In this document: in pieces, positions 52,560-64,000 of the stretch
Numbering within the stretch: position 1 is the first letter of the stretch
Layout: the number at the start of each line of letters is the position of its first letter
Source: Phascolarctos cinereus
Lineage: Eukaryota > Chordata > Mammalia > Diprotodontia > Phascolarctidae
Assembly: GCF_002099425.1 (NCBI RefSeq)
Contig: NW_018344058.1
Span: forward strand, 3,844,001-3,908,000
DNA: 64,000 nucleotides
Reading direction: 5' to 3'
The notes under the pieces: generated by a model
Seen by the model: only the letters and a program-made list of their open reading frames with translations
Databases searched by the model: none
What the model was told of the DNA's origin: nothing
Translations under genes and position numbers: made by a program

Positions 52560-55020
52560 TCAGAAATTAATTTGGGGTAGGAGTTGGACTAGATGACCTC
52601 TAAGATTCCTTTCAACCTTGGGATTTTTTTGATTCTTCTACTTATTTCTATTTAATATCATATTCTTACTATTTACTTACCAGATTTTACATATGGTTGC
52701 TATGTATGCAGAAATGTGCTTCATTTCACTTGCAGGTGAGTGAGGTAGGGGAAAATGTGCACATTTGAAGTAATTTGGCAAATCTGTAGCCGTATTGCAG
52801 AATGGATAGAGTGATGAAGAATCTTGAAAATCACCTGGAAATACCAGCCCAGTGCTTCTCTCCTTCCCCAACCAGCACTCCCCCCATTCCTAGGGAAGTA
52901 AGGTTAATAAACACCCAGAAAAGGAAAGAAGAGCAACTCCATGGAAACCAAGCTCAGTATTTAGTGCCTTATCTGTGTTTTCAATTTACCAGGTATCCCA
53001 TCTGCAAAAATAAATATCCTGCTCATACTTTAGTTTTCTCATGCAAAGCTGCTACATTTCAAACACTGTAAAACAGTGTTAAAAATATAATAAATAAAAG
53101 TCATATATTTTATTTGGTTTCAAGGATATCTGACTATGCTTTCCCGGGCAGTCAGTTTCTTTCTTGTTTTTTAAAAGTTATTTTTTAAAATCTTGAAAGT
53201 CAAATGAGTATTTCAATATGTAAAGTAGAACAGGAAAAAAAGGACTATGCCTCAAACTGTAAGTCTCTAATGGACAGGCAATTTGTACATCTCAAGGTAA
53301 AACAGCTGATCTACTAGATCATAAATCTTTACTCTTTCAATTTGGATTGGGTCTCTACTGTGTTTAAATTTAAAGGGAAATAAAGCAAAAAACAGATAGA
53401 TAAGATAGGTAGATAGTTAGACACACAGATAGATAGACAGACAGACACAGGCAAAAAGAGAGAGGTGACAGAAACAGATATAACAGAGAAACTGATAGAT
53501 TTGACCAATGAGAGGATAGATAAAAATAATGGCCAAAACATCATTAGTTGCAGAGAAGGGTGAAAAACCAGAGACATCAACACCAAAAAGAGGTCAAATT
53601 AAAATCACCCCAAGACCCAGTCATAAGCTTCACCCAGGGAAGGGGTACACTTGCAGATGACTAACACTTGCCTACTTCTTTAATTGTATATGGACCTTGA
53701 GGCTTTTTGTGGAGGAAATGTCAATCCTTTCATCATTACGGTTATATATAGTGATTTAAAAATCCATTTGCTACCCCTAAGGCATCAAGTTCTCCTCAGG
53801 ATTCAGCATCTCACTTTCATGTGAATATCCAAATACATTTTCTCCTGAAGTCTATTTTACTGACCTTTCTGACATTTTAATCAACAAAAGCGCCCATTCT
53901 GTGGCTATCAAACCACCCAATAAGGAATATTTTCAACAACAGAGAAATAGAAAAGACACAAACCAGGTTTCATCTCCAGGGTGTGAAAAAGAAGGGCAGG
54001 GGTTAGTATTCATTTCTGAATATTTCAGTAAAAGGAAGGAAAAAGCAATATTTGGTATTTGGAAACACCTGAGGCTACTCATTGCCTTTAAAATAGATCT
54101 TACACAGTTGCTGCATCTGAAGTGTGTGAAAAGCAACACTCAGACATTATCAGTCATTCATAGTTTTTCAGCATCCTGATCTTTCACAGAGAAGGTTCCT
54201 GTCTATTTCATCCCATTAAGGTTTCCATTTCACATTGGGCTGCTTGCTTCTTTATATTATGACCAACTGTTAAGGACAAGGTGGAAAATAAAAGGGGGGT
54301 GGGGGTGGAGGAAGCAGTAGTAAATGAGGGAATTTGATTTTGTCCTTTACCATGAAAATTATATTAAGGATACATTTTCAAATGGGGTAATAGCCAAGAA
54401 ATTGCAACGCAATGCTGGTTTGACAGCATTAAAAGAGAAGTCTAGAAAACTTCAAATATCTTTTTCTTTTTTCCCCATTCTGAGACCTTCCTTCAATGCT
54501 CCCCACCCCCACCCCCCTTCATTTCTCCTTCACCCTATTCCCACCCCACCCAGAGAAAGCACAGGGGCTGGGACTTTGGTAAGGGAAAAGGTTAGTCTGA
54601 ATAAACAATAAGCAAAGAAGAGACTATACTCAGGAAGAAGATAAGGTACCAAGGGAGAAAAGAGTCCCACTTTGTGTTTAAAAGCATAGAAAAATAGGTC
54701 ATTAGTTAATGGAAATAAGTTTTCTGGAAAAACTCTCAAGTCACTCATCACATTTAAAAGCTACAAGTCTATAGGGAAAATGAGAGATGATTCCTCAAAT
54801 TTGTACTGTGCACCTTATGATGTATATGAAACTGCGGGAAATAAAAAATATTAATTAGGTCAAGTGCCTGCCCTTAGGCAGCCTGCAATCAAGAAAAATC
54901 TGAAAGGAGAACTTGACCCAGGAATAACTGTACTGTATAGTCCATATGACGAAGTATAGGTCCTGGAAACTGCCCCGCCCACCCCCCAGCCCAACCTTCC
55001 TTGAGTTTTCTCCTTTTCCC
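52560..55020. other. intron, 2.4 kb mostly unassigned
   Basis: GATA/GACA-rich imperfect repeats at 53385-53450. 53990-54250 is non-repetitive and of balanced composition. C-runs lie near 54500-54550 and 54970-54990. No exon or clear transposon found. Confidence 0.45.
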
Positions 55021-55021
55021 A

Positions 55022-55439
55022 TGTGGTCAAGTCTCTGGCATTGGCGTAAGGCATCAACCCTTCTAGTTAATTAACTGCCCTTTGTTTGTGTGCATTTGGC
55101 CCACCCTAGACCTCCACTCCTAGATCCCAGATACAGTCTCCCTTGGCCAGTGGTCCAGGTCCCTGGCTTAGCCATCCTTCTCTGTTACTCACAGTCACCT
55201 CAGACTACTTGCCACTCCTAGATCCCTCCCACAGTCTTTCTTGTACAGAAGATCCATCTTGGCCTCCCTCCATTAAGATGCTCAGATCCTTAAAATCTAG
55301 GCAATAGCCCACTAGGACTCTGGCTAACCCCAATCAGTATTCTAATAAACCTTGTCTTTGGCTAAAAGAAGGCTTGGGTCGAATTCATTTGGGCAGGACC
55401 TGCATCGCTATTTCAGGGTCCCAGCACCCCTAGACCACA
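55022..55439 (+). mobile_element. probable solo LTR of an endogenous retrovirus-like element (418 bp)
   Basis: It begins TGTGGTC and ends GACCACA, a perfect 7-bp inverted end pair of the TG...CA type. It has 'attctaataaaccttgtctttggc' with an AATAAA about 105 bp before the end. The last part matches the fragment at 30195-30333. No internal region or second LTR is seen, so it is a solo fossil. No flanking duplication was found, so the left border is tentative. Age: old but younger than the MIR/L2 layer (inference). Confidence 0.65.
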
Positions 55440-55814
55440 ACATATATATCTCATTTTGCAAGAACTACTAAAATGAAAGTCTCTCTAAGAGCACATATTT
55501 CCAAAACTAAATCTGTAAAGACTTGCTTTAATAATGTTGTTGTTGTTTATTCTTATACAATAAAATAACTGGTATCATCTGTATTCCTATTCTCACTAAG
55601 GCAACTACTTTTTTCTTTAATATGCTCAACAATAAATTCCCTGAGTACATATATTTTTTAAAAAGCATTCAAAATAAAACCCCTTTCCTCTGAAAGAAAA
55701 CATGTTGCTCACAATGCATAAGCCCCATTTTTGATGCTCTATAGGTTCATTCAAACAACTCAGGTTTATTTAAAACTCAAGGTTTTCCAAACTCAAGGTT
55801 TCTCGACTTCTAGA
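55440..55814. other. intron, no recognised element
   Basis: A/T-rich, with no recognised repeat or exon. Confidence 0.5.
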
Positions 55815-55925
55815 AAGGACTTAGTTCAAACTCTTCATTTTACAGTCAAAGAAACTGAGGTCCAAAAAGGAGAGGACTCCTAATTGGTGTCTCTTCCTCA
55901 AATCTCAAACCATTCCACTTAATGT
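55815..55925 (-). repeat. MIR (antisense) fragment
   Basis: 'cttcattttacagtcaaagaaac tgaggtcc'. Confidence 0.7.
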
Positions 55926-55929
55926 TAGT

Positions 55930-56530
55930 AATTTTTCTTAATGGCTGATACGGGCCCAGTGAATTCCTTAATCAATCCATGTGACCTCCCTAATCAATCA
56001 ATATACCAGTGGCTCCTTGATGGCCTCTGGAATAAAATACAAATCTTCTGTTTAGCTTTTCAGCCCTTCACATGGCTACAACTTGTCTTTATAGCCTCAC
56101 TAGATACCCCTGGCCCTTTTCAATCCAACCAACTGGTCCAATCCAACTGCTCTCCTCTCTCTTCCTCAGGAACAACATGCCAGTGCCTTTCCGAGGCCCA
56201 TCCCGACAGGCCTGAAATGTACTAACTCCCTTTCAGCCTCTCTTCCTTTAAGATTCAGCATACAACATACCATCTTCTTCATGATCTTTCTTGGTTCTCT
56301 CCACCAAATAAAAGTGTGCTCCCTCCAAGCTGCCTTGTTTCTAACTTCTTTGTATATATTTTTAATTATTAACTTTCTATTTATGCTGTATATACACACA
56401 CTTGTGTCTCCTATTTGAATGTCAAATGTTTGCAAACAGGGATTATTTCCTTTTTTTCATATTTGTATCGCCAGCACCTCACACAGTGCCTGGCATATAA
56501 AAGGGCTTAATAAATACTTGGCGATTGATT
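55930..56530 (+). repeat. L2 3' region (sense), about 600 bp
   Basis: 'accagtggctccttgatggcc', 'aaatcttctgtttagcttttc agccc', 'ctttaagattcagcatac', 'ccagcacctcacacagtgcc tggcat' and 'gcttaataaatacttggcg attgatt' follow the L2 3' end to its terminus. This is the most complete L2 tail here. Confidence 0.88.
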
Positions 56531-56534
56531 TAAG

Positions 56535-57300
56535 AGACTTTCCCAAGATCGCACAATAATAGATTTCCTAAGGACTTTGCTCTTTACATATACTATCTGA
56601 TTCGTTTCTCATAAAAACTCTATGACAATATATTTGGGTAATATTATCTTCAGTTCACAGATGAGGAAACTAAGGTTGGCCTGGGGGGTTACACTGGTTA
56701 AAAATGATTTCTCTTGGTAATCTGTGTCCTGGAGACTCGGAGCTCCACCCTGCCGACCTTCTGTCCAAAATAGCTCAGAAGGACATCTCTGATGATGAGA
56801 TTGCATTGAATCTTCTTATCTTGGTCAAACTCCAACCCAGGCCTGAATTGATTTTATCCTAATCAGGTTTGGGTGGAGACAGACTTCCAGGACTAGGGAT
56901 GGCATTTCCTTTGATGGCAGGCGATATCTGCCCCAGTGGACTGAGTGAACTAAGGAACCCACCCACCTCCTAGTATGTCGACCAATCACGGCTGATTGGC
57001 ACCCCCTTGGGAGAACCTACTCTTCAAAGAGCATATAACACTGTACCCCAAAATCCCAAACAGAGCCAGTTCTGAAATGACCCCTTTAGGGGGGCCCAGT
57101 TTTGGACTGATATGCAATGCATATCAAGCCACTTTGAGAAATTAAACTGTGGGCACATGTTACCCCAATTTTTTTGTATCTTTCTTAGAGCAGACTCTGT
57201 TTCAAATTGGAGTTTGTGGGGTTCACAGGGCTTGGGATTCCCACCCTCAAATGCAAGATTCAAAATCAGCTCTCTCCTAACTCCAAGTCCAGTGCTCTAC
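56535..57300 (-). repeat. MIR (antisense) split by an LTR-like insert
   Basis: 'tctttacatatactatctgatt', 'cagttcacagatgaggaaact aagg' up to about 56680, then from about 57237 'gattcaaaatcagctctctcc' and 'ccaagtccagtgctctacacc'. These are the two parts of one reversed MIR. Confidence 0.65.
56683..57236 (+). mobile_element. LTR-like insert (endogenous retrovirus-like), tentative
   Basis: About 550 bp foreign to the MIR it interrupts. It has a CCAAT pair ('gaccaatcacggctgattgg') and a 'catataac' TATA-like box 60 bp further on, then 'gagaaattaaactgtggg'. This is the order of a retroviral LTR promoter. Borders are approximate and no terminal pair is proven. Old fossil, no coding part. Confidence 0.4.
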
Positions 57301-57738
57301 ACCACAGATGTCAAACTTGCTACTGGCAAAACTTCTCATGTTTGGCCAGAACCAGTTTAAATGTAATTGGGAAATGCTTAACAAAATAAATAAAAATACA
57401 GTAGATAATGTTAATTTTTGGTTTTCTAAATCAATATGTGGGGGCAGCTAGGTGGAGCAATAGATGGAGTACCACGCCTGGAGTCAGCAAGATCCAAGTT
57501 CAAATCTGGCCTCAGACACTAGCTATGTGACACTGGGCAAGTCACTTCACCCTGCTCGCTTGCCTCAGTTTCCTCATCTGTAAAATGAGCAGGAGAAGGA
57601 AATAGCAAACCACTCCAGTATCTTTGCTAAGAAAGCCCCAAATAGAATCACAAAAAGTCAGACACAATTGAACAACAAAAAGTCAATATGCAACCAGCAG
57701 GGATCCCTTTTTATTTGAGTTTGACATCACTGATCTAC
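57300..57738. mobile_element. hAT-like non-autonomous DNA transposon split by a SINE
   Basis: The ends are 'cagatgtcaaact' and 'agtttgacatcactg'. The interior 'aatgtaattgggaaatgct' matches 51185-51415. The SINE at 57439-57682 separates the two parts. About 195 bp without the SINE. Confidence 0.7.
57439..57682 (+). repeat. long marsupial CORE-SINE inserted in a hAT-like element
   Basis: 'gggggcagctaggtggagcaa', 'gttcaaatctggcctcagac', 'tctgtaaaatgagcaggagaa', 'cacaaaaagtcagacacaatt'. Flanked by 'tcaatatg' at 57431-57438 and 57683-57690. Confidence 0.92.
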
Positions 57739-57739
57739 A

Positions 57740-58864
57740 TCACTCAGCCTTTTTCACTTTTAAACAGCCAGAGAGATTTCAACTCCAGTCCTTCTCTTCT
57801 TCAAACCCAGTACTTTCTCCACTGCACCATGCTGCCTTCTAGTTCAGTTCCAGTCTCCCTCTCAAGATAACAGAAGCAATGTCTCCCCCTTACCAAAAGG
57901 GAGGAAGCTCAAAATAGCTATATAGTAGAATTTCAATAGAGTATTATTTCCTTAAGAGAAAAGTCTTTTCTCCTTTTCAAGGAATGCCAAAAAGATCTAT
58001 ATCAACAGTACCACAGCAGGGACCCTAAGGACAAAGGTAGAGAGGTTTCTTTTACTTAGTATGTTAAGAGGAATCTTGTTTGATTGGAGACTTTGGATGT
58101 TCTCAGGCTTTCGAGGGCAACTTCAAAGAGAACACATTGCAGTCCAGGAGGTCAGAGTTACCCATCCAGGAGGTCAGAGCTGCCATGGTCAGGTCCAAGA
58201 TAAGAAAAGAAAGGGGGGAAAAGGTCATAGCTTCTAAACAGTGCAAAGCATTTACCTGACCTCTGACTACTAAGGGCTTCAAAAGGTACAAATGTCAATT
58301 ATCTCTCTGCCTGGGCAAGAATGGGGAGGGCCAGGAGACGAGAGGAGACCAAACCCGACAGACAAACAGACATGAGAATCTGGTCAACAAAAGAGCAGAG
58401 GGTCTAAAGGAATGATTACCAAGCTTTGTTTTTTGGATTTTTTTTAAGTGTTCTATACATATGCACTTCTGCACTGGGGTTACATGCAGAGAATTTCAAA
58501 AAATTTCCTTTTTAAAGTAAATTAAATTTTTAATAAAGCATTTCCCAATATCTCTCAAAACAGCAAAGACTCTCTAGAGTTACTATAAAACCCCAGGTGG
58601 GGAACCCTGCTACAAAAATGAAGCAGAGATCACCTAAGAGGCGTTCCTTCCATATCAACCAAACACTAAGAATTCAGTCATATTTATTTACAAATGATGG
58701 ATTTTTAAGCAAAGAATGATCTTGATTAGGAGGTCACAAGACTTACCATCCAAAAGTTCAGAGATTTGTATTCAACTTCCAATTAACTCCAGAAGTTAAT
58801 AAATAGACATTAAAAGATTAATAGAAAATATGTAATTAGTTTAGAATGAAAGCTTATGGTTCTA
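57740..58864. other. intron, mostly unassigned
   Basis: 57770-57842 is a worn reversed MIR head ('ctttctccactgcaccatgctgcc'). A tandem 20-bp echo, 'ccaggaggtcagag', occurs at 58143 and 58167. No exon found. Confidence 0.45.
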
Positions 58865-58980
58865 TACTCACAGGGTCAGAACTAAACAGACTTGTGAGAT
58901 AATCTAATTCAACTCCTTTACAAATGAGACCTAGGTCCAGGGAGGTTACAGTTCTTGCAGTGAACAGCTGATACCCTGAA
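58865..58980 (-). repeat. MIR (antisense), degenerate
   Basis: 'gagataatctaattcaactcc' and 'acctaggtccagggaggttac'. Confidence 0.6.
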
Positions 58981-60892
58981 ACTTGGGATTTGATTTCTAG
59001 TATCGATGGACATTTATTAAAAGCCTACTGTATACAAGAGAAGTCAACTACTCATAATCATATTGAAGTTACCCATGCTTACGTACTGGTAAAATGCTCT
59101 CCTTGAGACTAAGGTAGATGTATATTCTGGCGGAATATCACCTTGAAGACATTATGTTAAATGTTTGCAGTAGTAGATATCAGTTAAGAGCCCAAGGGAT
59201 CACCAGCAAAGTGATATTTTAGATACCTCCACCATCTGGAAATATGATGAGTGGATAATTGATAACAGTACCACTGTAGGAATTTTAAAGTAAGTTTTAT
59301 TTTTAAGGATTACTGCTGTTCCAACAGAGGTTGGAATTTTCTATGCAATTTACAGAAACCTGGACCAGTCATAACCCTTCCAATGTCACTACTATTTTAC
59401 ATTTCTATATTCCAATGCACTGGGCACTCCACATAACACAGTAAAGTTTTCCACATTAAATCTCCTAGATAGTCATGACTTAGGTCTCATTTAATTTTCC
59501 CGAGTTGCCAAAGAAAGTAAAATCTTAAGTGTCTAGAAACTTCTGGGGTTAGCTCACTTTCAAAAACTGTTCTCCAAAGTTTTCAGATCCTACAGTTGGG
59601 GTTGCAGCCTTCAAGACAGCATGTGTATACACACACGTCTTTCGGACAGATTCAGTTGTTAGAACTGAAACAGACTGTCTGGCTGCTTCTTGGTCCAGAA
59701 TTTTTTCATTTAATGACTCCCTGTAACACTAAACCCTTGCCTTGCAACTACAAAGCAGTTAACCAGGTCAAGATCAAGGCAAAATTAAATCATCACACAA
59801 ATCCCCAGTCTTCTCTCACTCTTCCTCTCTCTCTTTTTTAATTCTCAACTTAAACACTCCATGACCTGCTGTCTTATCCTGTGCCCTGGAACTCCAGCGC
59901 AGTTGCCATTTCTCTTTCCACCCCCACAACACTTTCTCACACATTGTGCTATATATTAATCAGATGCTCTGGTTTTTTTCCACAGCTGCCTACTTAGCCC
60001 CTTTTCCCATGAATATAAAAACATTTCTGCACACCTGGAAAAAGGAAGAGAGGAAGCTAATAAAGTAATAACTCCCCAACTTGCTTACAGCTTGTGAGAG
60101 ATTTCAAAAGATAAAATAAATAGCTCAGGTCTGTTCCAAGATGGCATTCAGGCATTGAGCAATTTTGAATAAACAGACCGAAGACACATTCTAATTAAAA
60201 GACAGTTCAGAAAGTAACTTACCACCCTCTCCCCCACAAAAACCCTCTATTAATCATTATTTTTTTAAAATACTGTGTTACTTTGATTTATATGTGGTTC
60301 AGAATAATAGTACGGTCAGGCCAATCAAAAAAGGAGTTTCTTTTCTGCCTGAGAGCTTAAAGTAATTAAGAAAAAGAAATTATCTGACAGCCACAGGGTG
60401 AAACCATCAGTATATAGACTAGGAAGGGCAACAGAACTCAGGAAAATGTCTTCTTCTATACATTTTTGTTTATCTAGCTTTTACCACAAGGTGGAGCTCC
60501 CTCAATGCTAAATTTCAAACAAAACCCAAAAAGGTACATTGTGCTGGAAACTTCTTTTAAAAGTTTCTTCTCCATAAACCCAGACCATTCTCCAAGCAGG
60601 TGTCAACACTACACTCAGTAGAGCTATTTTAATAAAAAACACATTTTGATAAGAACAGTTTCAAGAATCAACAGTCCATCAAATGACACATGGGTTAAAA
60701 ACACAGACAACCAAAAAATATTTCAAAAGGTACAACTGGGGAAAATTAAAAATCGCAACTCATTTGCAATTAGTCTAGGTTTTGTCCTGGGTTTAAAAAT
60801 GCAGTCTATCTGAAAGATCATTAGCAGCTCCAGAAAAATTATTTGTGCTTCACTGAGATATCCAACTAAATAATAATCAAAGACTTTTTGAG
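58981..60892. other. intron, 1.9 kb without recognised element
   Basis: No clear transposon, exon or RNA gene. C/T-rich around 59815-59940. Confidence 0.5.
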
Positions 60893-61130
60893 GGCAGCTA
60901 AGCGGCACAGTGGATGAAGTGCCAGGGCCTGGAGTCAAGAAGACTCATCTTCCTGAGTTCAAATCTGGCGTCAGACACTCACTAGATGTGTGACCCTGGT
61001 CAAGTCACCTAATCTTGTTTGCCTTGGTTTCTTCATCTGTAAAATGAACTGGAGAATGGCAAACCACTCAAGTATCTCTGCCAAGAAAACCCACAATGGG
61101 TCACAAAGAGTCAGACAACAAACAAAATCT
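60893..61130 (+). repeat. long marsupial CORE-SINE (sense)
   Basis: 'gagggcagctaagcggcacag', 'gttcaaatctggcgtcagac', 'gtgtgaccctggtcaagtcac', 'gccaagaaaacccacaatggg'. Confidence 0.9.
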
Positions 61131-61464
61131 ATCTATGTAATAAGAGCAAGTGAGATATTAAGCTACATTCAAAAATCTAACACTGGTTCACTGTCATTAG
61201 GCTGGTATTACTGGGCAGACTGATTGTACAAGACCCCAGCAGGGAAAACCAAGGCCAAAACAATTTAAGGAATATATAGTAGGTTCAATGTAAGGAAGAA
61301 CCTTTTAAACATGTCTCAAAGTGAGGGGATTACTTTGCAGACTACCTTATTTACTTACTTATAAATCATATACACATATTATTATTCCAATAATCAATGC
61401 ACAATTATAAAACTTTTACAAGGAGTAGAGAATGAAAAAATATTTTATCCTAGAATAATAGCTA

Positions 61465-61790
61465 GGGAGCCATTTAAGTTTATTGAGTAGAAGAGTAACT
61501 TGGTCAGACCTGCATATTAGCAGCCTGGCAGCTATGAGAAGGATGGACTGGAAAGGAGGACAGGATTAAGGTAGGGAGACCAGCTGGAAAGTTATTCTTG
61601 CAAGAGTCTGAGAGAGAGATGATGAAGGCCTCAACTAGGGTTGTGCTCTGTGAGTGGAAAAATGAATCATTTGGGAGATGTGGAGGGAGAAATGACAAGA
61701 TTTAGCAACTTACTGTGGACTGAGAGAGAAAAACTGAATTTGACATTAAGGTTGAGAACATGGTAACTGGAACAGTTTTAAGGCCCATTA
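61465..61790 (-). repeat. L2 fragment (antisense)
   Basis: 'ggagccatttaagtttattgag', 'agagtaacttggtcagacctgc', 'ggtagggagaccagctggaaag', 'gagagagatgatgaaggcctc' are antisense L2 ORF2/3' motifs. Confidence 0.8.
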
Positions 61791-61799
61791 GAAGAGGGG

Positions 61800-63420
61800 T
61801 AGGTTGAGGACGGGTGTATGGGGAGGGAGGGTAATGTAAGGAGACATTCTATCCTCCGTAATCCATCCATACCTGCCCATCTTGTGGTAGTCACTCTGAC
61901 CAAATCCAAATGAAAAGGGGAGGTAACGTTGTCACTCGGGGGTCACTGCTTTAGAGTGAAAAGCCCACCCTCACAAGGGCACCTGAGGTAGTCACTGGGA
62001 AAGCAAATACTTAGTTCCCAATGGTACCTGTACTGCTGCTACCACAGGTACCCAGGTTTTAGTTAAGCCTTGAGGGCTTGTACACTAGAGGGACTGAATG
62101 AGGAAGGAATGGGGGAGTACGTGCCACTGTTCTGGGAGTTCAACCCATGACTGGCTAGTGCTGCAAAAGTGAGCTGTGACTCATCTTCAATTTTCTAAAT
62201 TATGAGACAAAGATAAAACGGTATTTTGTCTTATTTTATCCAACTGGTTGATTACATACCCTTTGGGCAAGGACTACAATTTCCCCACTTTAGCGACAGC
62301 TGAGATGGATGACCTCAGAGTTATCTTCCAAATCTAAGGACCTATAATCCTAGGACTAGAGCCATTAGAGACAAACCCTATCATATTAGGTTTCTCTTAT
62401 AAGTGGTTACATTTTAGAGAACATAACTGGACTAATGATATATGCAAATCTGCATAAAAGAGCGGAGCCATAACACTCCTGCCTGCAAAACCAAAATTTT
62501 CTTGCTCAAAATATATTACGGGCTTGCCAATGAAAGTGCATGCACCAAAAAGGAAGTATTTGAACTTAAGAGGTAAATTTCCTTAATCATAGAGGGACTA
62601 AGAAAAGGAAGGGGAAAAAAGTGTGTGTGTGCGCGCGCGCGTGTGTGCGTGTGCGTGCTATGAAGGTCTCTTTCCTGACACACTTCTATTGCCAATTTAG
62701 TAACTTCAAAAGGCTCCCTACAGCCAAGGAAAAAAAGCTCACTAGTAATTGGTGCTACCTATTCCTTCCCCTCTGGAAAATAAAAACATTTTTTTATAAA
62801 AATAAATGACACTACCCATAAGAGTAATACCCATAACAGGTTGATATGACACCCTCGCCTCTGTTTCACAGGAGAACATAAATGAACTATTTCTATGATT
62901 AGCTCAAGGTGTGTTACATGATGATGAAAACGTACTTCCATAAATAACTCACCTCTGCTGCCCTTCTCCATCACCCATAAGAAAAAATTCCCTCAAAGCT
63001 ATTAAATACACAGCCAACAAATGACAAGGTTACCACAAAAAAAAGTTCTTATATTTACAACCTAAACCCATGCAACTAGATAACATAATAGGTGACCTTC
63101 CTTTTTTCTTTCTTTAAAGGGATCAAGTCTCTTTTAAACTTTTAATTTCCCCCAACACAAACAACAAAGAAAAATAAATTGCACAACAAAACCTACCAAC
63201 CTGCTTAGGGGAATAAAGTGTTTTGGTTATTGGAATTTTCTGGTTAAATGAATGTTAACCCCTTAGGTACTCATTTAAACGCATTAAACCCATGTTTATT
63301 CAAACAATCATTTTAGATATTTATAATATGCAATAGACCTGTTAGGCACTGACTTGCAAAAAAAAAACCTTTCTAAAACATTTTAACACTCTCCTCACTT
63401 AAAATACCACGTATAACAAT
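61800..63420. other. intron, mostly unassigned
   Basis: 61850-62160 is G/C-balanced and non-repetitive, with several 'gtcact' echoes (61890, 61935, 61950, 61993). I cannot name it. Elsewhere only the GT/GC microsatellite at 62621-62658. Confidence 0.4.
62621..62658. repeat. (GT)n(GC)n alternating purine-pyrimidine tract
   Basis: 38 bp of strict purine-pyrimidine alternation: five GT, five GC, then GT and GC mixed. Such tracts favour Z-DNA. Cys-Val open frames are artefacts. Confidence 0.95.
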
Positions 63421-63421
63421 C

Positions 63422-64000
63422 TTTCAGTCAATCAATAAGCATTTTTCAAGTCCCTACTCCATGTGCCAGACATTGTGCTGGTAGGTACTGCAGATACAAG
63501 TACAAAATAACCCCCACTCACATACTGAATTTATATGCTAATAGGGAAGACAACAAGTACAGATATAAGCATATACAGAATAAGTATTAAAAAATAAAAT
63601 TAAATACAAAGTATATAAATACAGGACAGTTTGGTAGGAAGAACAGTTGTAGCTGGAAATCTGAAAAGGTTTAATGTAGAAGGTAACACAAGTTATGTCT
63701 TAAAAGAAGAGAAAGATTCTGAAAGGAGGAGGTAAAGAGGAGGGATATTTCAGGGATAAGGGACAGCCAGTGAAAAGGCAAGGAGATGATGGGAGATGGG
63801 AGTGCTGTTTGGCAGGATCCCAGAAAAGGGCTGGAGAAGGAATAGTCAATGAGGCTGGAAAGATAAATGAGGGATAAGTCATGCAGGGTTTGAAAAGCGA
63901 AACAGAGGAGTTTATATTTTATCTTCTAGGCAAGAGAAGAAAATCACTGAGGCAGCAGTGAGTAGGATAAGTTGGAGTGGGGAAGTAAGGGGACCAATGA
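63422..64000 (-). repeat. L2 3' region (antisense), running off the right edge
   Basis: It starts with the reversed terminus ('tcagtcaatcaataagcattt', 'gtgccagacattgtgctgg') and continues 'gggacagccagtgaaaaggc', 'gtcatgcagggtttgaaaag' and 'gaggagtttatattttatc'. It continues beyond 64000. Confidence 0.88.

Noticed and set aside
58143-58180. Tandem echo 'ccaggaggtcagag' as a possible regulatory array
   Set aside because: Only two copies, with no further structure. Most likely a small local duplication.

Overview
This is a mammalian intronic window, almost certainly from a marsupial. It carries one recognisable host gene, read on the minus strand: TANC1, the tetratricopeptide-repeat, ankyrin-repeat and coiled-coil postsynaptic scaffold. 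I find six consecutive coding exons, at 47271-47375, 34559-34689, 33276-33462, 17692-17952, 3005-3130 and 1-126 (the last runs off the left edge). Each junction has AG and GT signals, and the reading frame is kept across all five introns (phases 1,0,1,1,1). Together they encode about 312 residues of the disordered Ser/Pro-rich N-terminal region, up to the start of the P-loop ATPase region. The first coding exon(s) and promoter lie to the right of the window. The ankyrin and TPR exons lie to the left.

Everything else is intron, and most recognisable intron sequence is transposon-derived. The marsupial assignment rests on many MIR-like CORE-SINEs of the type that begins 'gcagctaggtggcgcag', on marsupial-type L1 3' ends, and on abundant L2 and MIR. 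The short SINE with a 'gcctcagac...aaccccaattgcct' body resembles the WSINE type of Australian marsupials. I did not see the common opossum SINE with its 'ccttggagccaatacac' segment. An australidelphian source is therefore my best guess, by inference only.

Layout. 1-3130: TANC1 exons F and E and a short intron. 3131-17691: a 14.6 kb intron with an L2 mosaic (5.4-7.3 kb), a cluster of antisense L2 3' ends (9.1-10.5 kb and 12.3-13.3 kb), and a striking 238-bp inverted repeat (13762-13999). 17692-17952: exon D. 17953-33275: a 15.3 kb intron with L1, RTE, LTR and nested-SINE fossils and a (GGAA)n tract; a second (GGAA)n tract lies just downstream of exon C's donor in transcript terms. 33276-34689: exons C and B, 1.1 kb apart. 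34690-47270: an intron with a palindromic MITE, a long antisense L2, a mariner-like mini-element and the best preserved L1 tail. 47271-47375: exon A. 47376-64000: part of the upstream intron, with an older L1, a probable solo LTR, an LTR-like insert inside a MIR, hAT-like elements and several SINEs.

I found no prokaryotic gene, CRISPR array, structural RNA gene or second host gene, and no novel biological system. The most unusual observations are the inverted repeat extending past a MITE at 13.8-14.0 kb, the long polypyrimidine (transcript-sense) tract about 110 nt after exon C, and two weak splice donors in TANC1.
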